This document shows positions 1 through 7,538 of a DNA stretch of 10,245 bases, one piece after another. Source of the DNA: Candidatus Bipolaricaulota bacterium (GTDB lineage Bacteria > Bipolaricaulota > Bipolaricaulia > UBA7950 > UBA9294). Each line of letters begins with the position of its first letter. The stretch's first letter is position 1. The position numbers and the translations under genes were made by a program. The notes under the pieces were generated by a model that was given only the letters and a program-made list of their open reading frames with translations, made no database searches and was not told where the DNA came from. The DNA is taken from positions 1-10,245 of the forward strand of contig JAUWNQ010000007.1 of assembly GCA_030612565.1 (NCBI GenBank), in the 5' to 3' direction.

Positions 1-10
1 TACAGATTGC

Positions 11-50
11 TCCCCCTCACCCCAACCCTCTCCCACAACAGGGAGAGGGA
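11..50. repeat. REP-like palindromic repeat (CCCTCACCCC...CCCTCTCCC / GGGAGAGGG)
   Basis: A perfect 9-bp inverted repeat, CCCTCTCCC at 26-34 and GGGAGAGGG at 41-49, encloses a 6-base loop and is preceded by the pyrimidine block CCCCCTCACCCC. This combination is widely dispersed in bacterial genomes as an intergenic REP-type element. On RNA it would form a strong hairpin, but no T-run follows on either strand, so an intrinsic terminator is unlikely. Only one copy is visible here, so the repeat status rests on resemblance to known elements. Confidence 0.6.
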
Positions 51-183
51 ATTTAAAGTAGCGGAAGACATGCTCACCTAAACACCTTTGCACGACGCAG
101 AGACAAAACTCAAGACGAGCAGGATCTAAAGCTTCCGTCTAGTCTACCCACTCGAAACGACGAAGAGCCTTCATTCTTTATGC

Positions 184-212
184 TTTACGAATGCGCACGG
201 TCATACTAGAAT
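184..212 (+). promoter_or_regulatory. Sigma70-like promoter for the 71-residue protein gene
   Basis: A -35-like TTTACG at 184-189 and a -10-like TAGAAT at 207-212 are separated by exactly 17 bases. Transcription would start near 219, leaving a leader of about 15 bases with GGAGG five bases before the ATG at 234. The upstream 60-183 stretch contains no gene that I can support. Confidence 0.6.
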
Positions 213-233
213 AACAACGAACCGGAGGTTGCG

Positions 234-449
234 ATGAACGTTAAAGAACGTCCGAATCACAAGCTGTATATTCAAGCGCTTCGCCGCATGTCACCCGAGG
301 CTAGGCTCCTAAAGGCCTTTGAGCTATCGCAATTCTCCAGACAGCTCTTCATCGATGGATTGCGCAAGCGGTTCCCTCATCTGACAGAGGATGAACTGAA
401 GAGAGTATATCTGAGACGCCTCGACAAATGTCACAACAGGAACTACTGA
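234..449 (+). CDS. Small helical protein of unknown function (KCHNRNY tail)
   Basis: The 71-residue protein starts at an ATG preceded by GGAGG with a 5-base gap and by a good promoter, so it is very probably expressed. Its core resembles a widespread family of short, charged, helical proteins with a pattern like RLLKAFELS...LFIDGLRKRFP...E...RL.KCHNRNY; the last seven residues are a strong family signature from memory. Similar AFELS/GIRxRHP proteins often precede AbiEii-like nucleotidyltransferase genes, which suggests an antitoxin-like or accessory partner role. No such partner is present here: the gene stands alone and converges on rsmH about 60 bases downstream. Function is unknown. Confidence is for the gene being real, not for a role. 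Confidence 0.75.
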   Translation: MNVKERPNHKLYIQALRRMSPEARLLKAFELSQFSRQLFIDGLRKRFPHLTEDELKRVYLRRLDKCHNRNY

Positions 450-473
450 TAGCGAGAAGTGCTCAGAGGGGTT

Positions 474-491
474 CGGCTGGTTCTGGAGCCG
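474..491. terminator. Weak hairpin in the convergent gap between the small gene and rsmH
   Basis: CGGCT at 474-478 can pair with AGCCG at 487-491 around an 8-base loop, and another AGCCG at 503-507 could compete. The position between two convergent stop codons (449 and 512) is where a shared terminator is expected, but the stem is only 5 bp and no T-run follows on either strand. It is a tentative call. Confidence 0.2.
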
Positions 492-511
492 AGTGATATC
501 AGAGCCGAGGT

Positions 512-1460
<949 letters not shown>

Positions 1461-1468
<8 letters not shown>

Positions 1469-2522
1469 CACACGCTCCTAAGACAGATTCCAACCTATCG
1501 AGAAATGCCGCAACCGCGGCCCTCGTTTCCTTATGCATCCTACGGTAAGTCCCCCGGAGAGCCTCCCGGTCCGGTGGATTGTCAAGGCGAGAGCAGATCT
1601 CTTCAATCGATGGAGATGCAGTATGCAGGATAGAAGGACCACCGTGTGACTGTACTTCCTCAATGAACCGCTCGATCTTCGGGTCTTCGGTGATGGCAAG
1701 CATCGGCGTCCCTGTGCGCAGGGCGAACTCGAGGGGATGGAGGCGGGATGAGATGAGGAGATCAGCTCTTGCAAGCTCTACGCTCGCCTCCTCGACGGAA
1801 ATAGGGATGATTATCCGGCACGGGAAATCGAGCTCTCGCACGATCGACTCTACCAGAGAACGATCCTCCGCAGGGAAGAAAGTGAGGAAGACGAACGAGA
1901 CGTTTCTCCTTGCATTAATCTCCTTCAGGAGAGCGACAAATCGCTTAGCTTTCTCTACCCCCTTAAGAGATAGAACGATTCGCACCTCGTCTTTCTGCTG
2001 TTCCTCCAGCAGCTCTTCCCGCGGAGGAGTGAGAAAGAAGAGATCACCGCTCAATGTTCCATCAAGACCCAGCGACTGGACAAAGTCGAGACTCCCTCTA
2101 TCACGGCAGCCGATGTAGCGTGCCTTGGAGAGCGCAAACCGTGTCATCGCTTGTGCGAACCGTCCGTTGATCGGGCCGATCCCCTGACCGAGGAGGAAGA
2201 CCGGCCTGCGGAGAGACCGTGCGAGTAGGATGAGAAAAAGGTAATAGAGGAGCGAACGGGTACTCGTCTTGTTCTGCAGGAGTCCTCCACCACCGAACAG
2301 GAGCGCCGATGAGCGATGAAGTGCCGCAAAGATAGCAACGGGATACGCACGGTTCACCTCATTCGTATCCTGTGGCTGCGAAACGAGCCAGACCGGTTGC
2401 AGACCCTCTCGCTCGTTCAGAGCCGCGCGCAAGGCCACGCGGATCGCCTCATCACCGAGGTTCCCGTACCCGTAATATCCGGCAATAATGATTGTCTTTA
2501 CTCTGCGCATCTGCCGTGTCAT
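1461..2522 (-). CDS. csaB: Polysaccharide pyruvyl transferase CsaB
   Basis: CsaB-type enzymes transfer pyruvate from phosphoenolpyruvate to cell-surface polysaccharide, creating pyruvyl groups that can anchor S-layer-homology proteins. The 353-residue product has the family layout: N-terminal nucleotide-binding-like fold opening with AGYYGYGNLGDEAI at 14-27, GGGGLLQ at 77-83, GQGIGP at 112-117, and the C-terminal half with SRLHPLEFA at 259-267 and AITEDPKI at 276-283. No signal peptide; cytoplasmic. The listed ATG is 4 bases after the UvrD gene's stop and has no visible Shine-Dalgarno; the ATG of codon 5 is an alternative start, also without one. Translation therefore probably depends on coupling to the upstream helicase gene. 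It overlaps rsmH downstream. Its first ~70 homologous bases recur in the chimeric gene at 6113-6183. Confidence 0.93.
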
Positions 2523-2526
2523 GCAA

Positions 2527-5500
2527 TCAAAAAGGAGCTGCTTGGCTCGAATTGCTTTCCTCTATGGGATCGGACAGGATTCGTCGGAACATTACTTCCC
2601 GTCGTAGGCGGTCCATCTCCTCAGAGATTTCCTCGGTCCTCTTCCTCTTCGCGTTGAGTTGGGATTGGATCTGGCCTACCCGTTGCTCAGCTTGATTCGC
2701 TTTTTCAACAGTCTGGCAGTCCTTTTTAAGCTGTCGGAGCCGAGCAGATTTTAATCCAAGGCGCCACAAGAGCCGTCGCAAGAACCCCGCGCCTTCTTTT
2801 ACCGCATCGAGCTCTCTTCGTACCCGATCTCGCTCGATCCCCTGAGCCCGATCCACCTTGATGCGCTCTTGATTCTCTTCTGTTTTCAGTTGATCAATCT
2901 CCTGCTTAAGATTTCCCAACCGTTCTTGTCGGTACTCGATCTCTTGCTGTGGGTCACGATCTCTAAACCCTGGATCCCTGAATAGCTCGTCGACGAAACG
3001 GCTCTTCTTTCCCCTCTCAGCGGTAACCCACAGCGTTTCAATCGCCCGTGTCGCACCCACATAGACTACGCGCCGCTCCTCCTCTACACTCTCCTTCTCC
3101 TTTTCGTCTGATTCATAGGAGGAGTTGTTTCGCGATTCAAGGTGGAAGAGGGCCACCCCTCGCCATTCTTTCCCCTTTGCCCTGTGAATTGTCATCACTT
3201 GTACAGTGACATCGTGACCGTTGCTGTTTTCTTCTCTCTCCTTGTTTTCCTCCTCGCTATCTCGTTGGGCCTCGCAATACTTCAGGAAGTCGTGTGGATT
3301 AGCAAACTTCTTTGAGAGCTCTTCGAGCTGTTCAAGAATCAAACCTTCATCAGCTGTGTCATTATCGTCAGAAATTCCACGTTGCTGCTTGAAGTGCCTA
3401 TTAAGCGCGAATGCACCATCGATCTTACGGAAGAGAGCATTGGCATCTGAAGGATCCGTTTTCTCCAGCTCATGCAGTCCTTGAAGGTGGTCAAGCAACT
3501 GAACAACTTTCCTTCTTTTCTCTATATCGCTCTTGCTGGTAGTAAGACCCTCGCCGGAGCGAAGGAAAGCGACCGGTTTCTCAGCATTGTTGACTCGGGA
3601 TATATAGTCGTCGCTAAGATAACGATTTGGTACGTGAAGGATTGCCTTCCAAACATCTCTAGGAGGAGATGGCCAGTCAAGCACTGCAGCAAAGTAGCCT
3701 ATCATGGCACCGGCAGCTCGTCGGGAGTAGAAAACTGGCTTTTCTTTACAGAAATATGGAATTCCAGCCCTCTGTAAGGCGTCTACAACCGCGCGATACA
3801 AGTCTCTATACCGTACCAGTACCGCAATCTCTCCCCACTCAAATCCCGCTTCCTTCGCTTCTTGAAGGCTTTGTACTAGAAATGCCGTTTCTTGAGCGAG
3901 ATCTGATCCGATGAAGAGTTCAACTTTCCCTTGTGAGGCACTCGCTTGTGCTTCAATCTTTTTCTCCTCACGTTGCGTGTTATGGCTAATGAGGAAGCCA
4001 GCATGACGCACGATAAGCTGTGAAGAGCGGTAATTTGTAGACAAGGTAACCTTGCGTGTGTGAGGATCCTTCAAAAACCTTCTCAAGCGCTCGATGTCCG
4101 CCCCTCTCCAGCCATAGATCATCTGGTCATCGTCCCCGACGACAAACAGGTTCCCGTGTCCAAGTGCCAGGATCTCGATAAGCATCAATTGTGTTGCATC
4201 AAGATCTTGGAACTCGTCAATCAGAAGGGCATCGAGCGACATTTGTTTTTTTCTTCGCAGGTTCGGATCTTCCGCAAGCTCCCGAACCGCAAGGTAGACC
4301 TGATCGGCGAAGACTAGGTGATCGCTGCCCTTTTGCCACTGGATAAACTCCTCAAATACCTCGGACCAGATCGGATCTGCCTCCTTTGGGCATTTACCTT
4401 TTATGAGACTCCTACACACTGGCTCAAGGAATCGGCCTGGTGACACTAGTTCGTGCTTTGTGTTTTCGATGGCCTCTTTCAAGGGTTGCGAAGCTCCCCT
4501 TTTTCTACGAAGCTCACCGCAGTGCTTTTCTACCACTGCAAAGAGTCTCTTAGAGTATTCCTTGTCTTCGTACGCAGCAAACCCCCGCCCTGTCAAAGCA
4601 TATCTATCAGCGAGCAGATTAGCTCCGTAGCTGTTGAAGGTATGAACCTGGCGTTTAACGTCTGAAAAGCCCATCTTCTGAAGCCGTTTCTGCATCTCTT
4701 TTCTTGCCTCACTGTTGAATGCCAAAGCCAACACCCGATGCTCACAGAAACCTTCATTCACAAGATGAATGCCTCTATTGGTGAGAACTAACGTCTTCCC
4801 AGATCCGGCCGGAGCAAGAACACACACCTGCCCTGGTTTGGTGAATACTGCCTCCTTCTGAGATTCATCAAGGTTGCCGTCCAGCGGAAAACCCTGCGAT
4901 TTGTCCACCTGCGACTCATCCAAGACCTGCTCAATCTGTTCCACGCAGCGCCCGGCCCCGCCCCTGCTATTGATCTCTCCCCCGGTAAAACGCCGGACAG
5001 GATAACCGCGTCCCTGCAGATACGAGTCGCGCTCTCCGTCCTTTTCTTTTGCCTCATCGCTTGAGTGATAGGCCTTGCCATCACATTCGACAACGACCTG
5101 TGAGCCATTCTTTTCCACAAGGAAATCAACGTGATATCGGCCAATGAGAGCCTGCGCTCTGTAACACAGTTCCTTCTCATTTAGAGCGTCTGCCATCTGC
5201 TGTTCAATATAGGTCATCTCGGGTTGATCAGAAACGAGGTCCAGAATGGCGGGGGTAGGGATCAACCTATCCTGGTTGAGTATAAGGGACAATGAATCGA
5301 GCCGTAGACCATTCTTATCGATCTTTCCATCTCCCAACCATACATTTCCCCTCTCCCAGTCAGCTGAATGGTCAGGGCTCAATAGGAAAACAGACTCATT
5401 CTCCCAAAGGATCAGGCGAATAACCAAGCGATGCAAAGCATCGGCATTTTCATAAGCGTCTTCTGCCGCGATGTTGTACAACAATACCGGCCCACTAGGT

Positions 5501-5715
5501 TCAGGTAAATCCAGCAAGTCGGAGGGGTACACCGTTGTTAAATCCAGAATGACCTTGCCTAAGATCTCCGCAATTTGTGCCGCATCGTGCTCGGAACACT
5601 GGAAGATGGAGAAACTGCGCCCGCGTCTTCCCCAATCTTGGATCTTCTCACGTCCTTTATCAGATAGCAATCTTGTCCTCCCTAACGATCCTAGTCTACC
5701 AAAGTGTGGCGTCAA
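2527..5715 (-). CDS. UvrD/Rep-family helicase with N-terminal Vsr/DUF559-like nuclease domain
   Basis: A 1062-residue superfamily 1A DNA helicase. Residues 1-165 are unassigned. Residues ~166-265 look like a PD-(D/E)XK nuclease of the Vsr/DUF559 type: HVDF (D197), then VVVECDG (E210, D212) and H217. The helicase core has Walker A APAGSGKT at 301-308, DEFQD at 500-504, GDDDQMIYGWRG at 527-538, TNYRS at 560-564, TIHRAKGKEW at 842-851 and VYVGATRA at 884-891, so all main motifs are intact. Residues ~920-1045 are charged and predicted coiled coil. The start is TTG at 5713-5715: an in-frame stop lies five codons upstream with no ATG or GTG between, and AAGGTG sits about 11 bases before it. Base composition seems lower in GC than the SNF2 gene. 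A nuclease-helicase fusion fits DNA repair or anti-phage defence; the latter is inference. It lies directly before csaB. Confidence 0.9.
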   Translation of the reverse strand: MTPHFGRLGSLGRTRLLSDKGREKIQDWGRRGRSFSIFQCSEHDAAQIAEILGKVILDLTTVYPSDLLDLPEPSGPVLLYNIAAEDAYENADALHRLVIRLILWENESVFLLSPDHSADWERGNVWLGDGKIDKNGLRLDSLSLILNQDRLIPTPAILDLVSDQPEMTYIEQQMADALNEKELCYRAQALIGRYHVDFLVEKNGSQVVVECDGKAYHSSDEAKEKDGERDSYLQGRGYPVRRFTGGEINSRGGAGRCVEQIEQVLDESQVDKSQGFPLDGNLDESQKEAVFTKPGQVCVLAPAGSGKTLVLTNRGIHLVNEGFCEHRVLALAFNSEARKEMQKRLQKMGFSDVKRQVHTFNSYGANLLADRYALTGRGFAAYEDKEYSKRLFAVVEKHCGELRRKRGASQPLKEAIENTKHELVSPGRFLEPVCRSLIKGKCPKEADPIWSEVFEEFIQWQKGSDHLVFADQVYLAVRELAEDPNLRRKKQMSLDALLIDEFQDLDATQLMLIEILALGHGNLFVVGDDDQMIYGWRGADIERLRRFLKDPHTRKVTLSTNYRSSQLIVRHAGFLISHNTQREEKKIEAQASASQGKVELFIGSDLAQETAFLVQSLQEAKEAGFEWGEIAVLVRYRDLYRAVVDALQRAGIPYFCKEKPVFYSRRAAGAMIGYFAAVLDWPSPPRDVWKAILHVPNRYLSDDYISRVNNAEKPVAFLRSGEGLTTSKSDIEKRRKVVQLLDHLQGLHELEKTDPSDANALFRKIDGAFALNRHFKQQRGISDDNDTADEGLILEQLEELSKKFANPHDFLKYCEAQRDSEEENKEREENSNGHDVTVQVMTIHRAKGKEWRGVALFHLESRNNSSYESDEKEKESVEEERRVVYVGATRAIETLWVTAERGKKSRFVDELFRDPGFRDRDPQQEIEYRQERLGNLKQEIDQLKTEENQERIKVDRAQGIERDRVRRELDAVKEGAGFLRRLLWRLGLKSARLRQLKKDCQTVEKANQAEQRVGQIQSQLNAKRKRTEEISEEMDRLRREVMFRRILSDPIEESNSSQAAPF

Positions 5716-5782
5716 ATGAGAAAATACACCTTACATCGCCCTATAACCAAAAGCACTTTTCATCTGGATAATCGCCAAAGAG

Positions 5783-5814
5783 AAAGAGGGTCCCGTGCTT
5801 TGGGGGCCCTCTTT
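5783..5814 (-). terminator. Probable intrinsic terminator downstream of the chimeric gene
   Basis: AAAGAGGGTCCC at 5783-5794 pairs with GGGGCCCTCTTT at 5803-5814 (12 pairs, one G-T wobble) around an 8-base loop. Read on the minus strand, the stem ends in CCCTCTTT and continues CTCTTT, a U-rich tail, so it would stop transcription coming from the chimera before the UvrD gene. On the plus strand the tail is not T-rich. The rest of the 5716-5901 gap holds only short spurious frames. Confidence 0.55.
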
Positions 5815-5901
5815 GCAAGGAGGTCTACCTTGTTACATCTACCAGGTCACAGCAAAACCGAGGAGCTGGAGGTAGCTTCATGGCGTGGTCTCAGATGAAT
5901 C

Positions 5902-6228
5902 CTACAGTTCTTTTTTCAACCGGGCTAAGAGTTCGAGCGCTTCCAGCGGGGTGAGTCGGTCAGGATCGAGCTTGCGAAGTTTTCGCAGTACGGGATGATC
6001 CCCGGCTCCAAAGAGGGAGAGAGCCTCAGCGCGTTTGTCTTTCCTCCCGAGGCGGGAGAGAGGGGCCTCAGCGAGAAGCTCTTCCAGGATCCGATCGGCG
6101 GTCTGTGTCACCCGCTCGTTCAGAGCCGCACGCAAGGCCGCGCGGATCGCCTCATCCCCAAGGTTCCCGAACCCATAATAACCAACGATCACAAGATTCT
6201 TCTTCTCTCTCACGAGCACCCCATCCAT
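5902..6228 (-). CDS. In-frame chimera: csaB N-terminus fused to MutS C-terminus
   Basis: The 108-residue product has two origins. Residues 1-39 match the start of CsaB, including IVGYYGFGNLGDEAIRAALR at 14-33. Residues 38-108 match the last 71 residues of the MutS encoded at the right edge, with only two amino-acid differences and the typical MutS ending [13 protein letters not shown]. The switch lies in the shared codons for Glu-Arg (CGCTCG at 6113-6118, plus-strand reading) and keeps frame. It has a good ribosome binding site (AGAGG, about six bases before ATG) and a possible extended -10. It lacks CsaB catalytic parts and the MutS mismatch-binding and ATPase domains, keeping only the helical MutS C-terminal tail. 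Most likely a recombination scar that happens to be open. Six of eight base differences from the real mutS end do not change an amino acid, so expression or former selection cannot be excluded. Confidence 0.7.
   Translation of the reverse strand: MDGVLVREKKNLVIVGYYGFGNLGDEAIRAALRAALNERVTQTADRILEELLAEAPLSRLGRKDKRAEALSLFGAGDHPVLRKLRKLDPDRLTPLEALELLARLKKEL
5904..6118 (-). repeat. Copy A of duplicated mutS 3' end
   Basis: This 215-bp stretch aligns without gaps to 9948-10162, offset 4,044 bases, with eight mismatches by my count (about 96% identity). Homology stops at the mutS stop codon (TAG here, TGA in the other copy) on one side and at CGCTCG on the other, where this copy switches to csaB sequence. 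Confidence 0.95.
6113..6183 (-). repeat. Duplicated csaB 5' segment
   Basis: This segment aligns without gaps to 2410-2480 in csaB (offset 3,703) with about seven mismatches in 71 bases, near 90% identity. Beyond 6183 towards the start codon the match fades. The first six bases, CGCTCG, are shared by csaB, mutS and the chimera and mark the recombination joint. Confidence 0.85.
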
Positions 6229-6269
6229 ACGGTACCTCTTTCACCACAGCAATGAAAGCCAGCATCGCC

Positions 6270-6278
6270 TTTATAGCA
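6270..6278 (-). promoter_or_regulatory. Possible extended -10 promoter before the chimera
   Basis: On the minus strand TGCTATAAA lies about 42 bases before the chimera's ATG and matches the extended -10 pattern TGnTATAAT with one change. No convincing -35 is present at 17 bases. If real, this may be an original csaB promoter kept with the csaB 5' fragment. The gap 6229-6331 holds no gene. Confidence 0.35.
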
Positions 6279-6331
6279 GAAATGCGACAGTAGGGGATCG
6301 AGTGTCACAAGGAGGAAATGATCGTCGCTAA

Positions 6332-7480
6332 TCAACCAGGCCCGTGCCCACACTTCGGGCACTTCCTTGGATAGCAGGCACGACAGTAGACCTTGCCACA
6401 CTGGGCGCACGGTCCATAGGCTGCGGGGGTCACTAAGTGCAGTTGGTCATCGCACACGGAGCGCGGCCGTTCCCAGGTGTAGCTGTATTCGCAGGGCGCC
6501 TGCTCCAGTTTGCGTGCCACTGGGTTCCAGTCCAGGGCGATACGGCGCTGGCCCTTGCGCCGCCGGATCGCCACGTCGAATCGCTGTACCGGCATGATCA
6601 GCTCCAGTGTCTGTATCCACCTGCATTCCACGCTCATGGCGTACTTCTGCCGCAGGTCACCCACCTTGGCCTGGTACTCGCGGAGGATCGCCTCCAAGCG
6701 CAGCTCCGCGTGCTTCTGTTCTGAGCGTTGTCTTTCGGTCAGGTCCGCCTTCTGCCGAAGCTGGTGCACGCGTTCAAGCGCTTCTTGGCGCAGCTCCGAG
6801 TGGTAGTTGTAAATGCGCCTCAGGTCGCGTTCCTGACGCCGCTGCATGCTGTTGAGGAAGCGGTCCAATCGGTACCGGATACGCGCTGGCAAAGCGCGGT
6901 TTAACACCGCAGTAAGCCGAGCGGCTTCCCAGGAGGAGGGGAGTTGTATTTCTTCAGGAAGGGTGGTGTGTTCACCATCCGCTTCCGCTGCGGCGTACAA
7001 CAGCGGGTCGAGCAGGTTGTCCAGGGTGCTGCCGTTGTTCAGATTGAGGCCCAAATGCAGTATGCCGTCTCGCGTTTCGTCGGAGATCGCAGTGTAGCGG
7101 AAGGCCATGAGCAGGTAGCGGGTCCAGGCGGGAGTCACTCCCCTGAGGCGATAGGTGGCATTCCTCAGTTCCAGTGTGTGCGCTATGATCCGTTCGGGGT
7201 TGGAGGGAACAGCGTTGTCCACATCCAGGATTCGGCGGGCGAGGCGGCCGCGCGTGCCCATGACCCGTTCCAGGCGATTCATCCAGTCGGACTCAAGCGT
7301 CACGTGCTGTGCGTGTTCAGGCAGTTCGACACCGAAACCGAGTCGCGCCAGTTCCGGAATCTCCAGCACCTGTTGCAGCGCGGGCGGGATCATCACTTCC
7401 AGACCGTCGGGCGCAATGCGCTCTGTAACCGCGCCTTCTAGCTCCAGTATCGTTTCGACAAAACTCAGTAGCTTAGCCAT
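6332..7480 (-). CDS. Coiled-coil protein with C-terminal CxxC zinc cluster, SNF2 partner
   Basis: A 382-residue protein I cannot assign to a named family. Residues ~1-190 are mixed helical with no clear motif. Residues ~205-280 are strongly charged, rich in Arg, Glu and Gln, and look like a long coiled coil. The C-terminus carries three CxxC pairs, C358/C361, C366/C369 and C374/C377, spaced by four residues each, a zinc-ribbon or treble-clef pattern; C330 and C343 precede it. No signal peptide or membrane segment. It follows the SNF2 helicase gene by 58 bases on the same strand, with GAGG about 11 bases before its ATG, so the two are probably co-transcribed and functionally linked. One reading is that it supplies in trans the accessory C-terminal domains that RapA/HepA proteins carry beyond the motor. 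That role, and any defence role, are inference. Confidence 0.85.
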   Translation of the reverse strand: MAKLLSFVETILELEGAVTERIAPDGLEVMIPPALQQVLEIPELARLGFGVELPEHAQHVTLESDWMNRLERVMGTRGRLARRILDVDNAVPSNPERIIAHTLELRNATYRLRGVTPAWTRYLLMAFRYTAISDETRDGILHLGLNLNNGSTLDNLLDPLLYAAAEADGEHTTLPEEIQLPSSWEAARLTAVLNRALPARIRYRLDRFLNSMQRRQERDLRRIYNYHSELRQEALERVHQLRQKADLTERQRSEQKHAELRLEAILREYQAKVGDLRQKYAMSVECRWIQTLELIMPVQRFDVAIRRRKGQRRIALDWNPVARKLEQAPCEYSYTWERPRSVCDDQLHLVTPAAYGPCAQCGKVYCRACYPRKCPKCGHGPG

Positions 7481-7524
7481 CAGCTTTCAGTCCTCAGCTT
7501 TCAGCGTAAGCTTGACGCTGAGAG
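7481..7524. repeat. Short direct repeats and hairpin between SNF2 gene and its partner
   Basis: CAGCTTTCAG occurs at 7481-7490 and again at 7495-7504, a 14-base period. Overlapping the second copy, bases 7498-7507 pair with 7515-7524 (10 pairs, one wobble; core TCAGCGT/ACGCTGA) around the loop AAGCTTG. In the 58-base gap between co-directional genes this could tune the ratio of helicase to partner, or be a trace of a small dispersed repeat. No T-run follows, so it is not a clear terminator. Confidence 0.5.
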
Positions 7525-7538
7525 CTAGACACTTACGG

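Noticed and set aside
1579..2118. A 179-codon plus-strand frame opposite csaB
   Set aside because: It is antisense to csaB and has a Ser/Arg-rich translation typical of a shadow frame, with no ribosome binding site that stands out.
2527..5715. Gabija-type assignment of the UvrD helicase
   Set aside because: Gabija needs a GajA OLD-family ATPase/TOPRIM nuclease next to the helicase. The neighbours here are csaB and the chimera, and the nuclease is fused and Vsr-like.
5817..5900. Ribosome-binding-like GGAGG sequences followed by TTG (5829) or ATG (5880) on the plus strand
   Set aside because: The resulting frames are only 20-25 codons, end in or next to the mutS repeat, and resemble nothing known.
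6944..7441. A 165-codon plus-strand frame
   Set aside because: Antisense to the zinc-cluster protein gene, with no domain signal and no plausible upstream signals.
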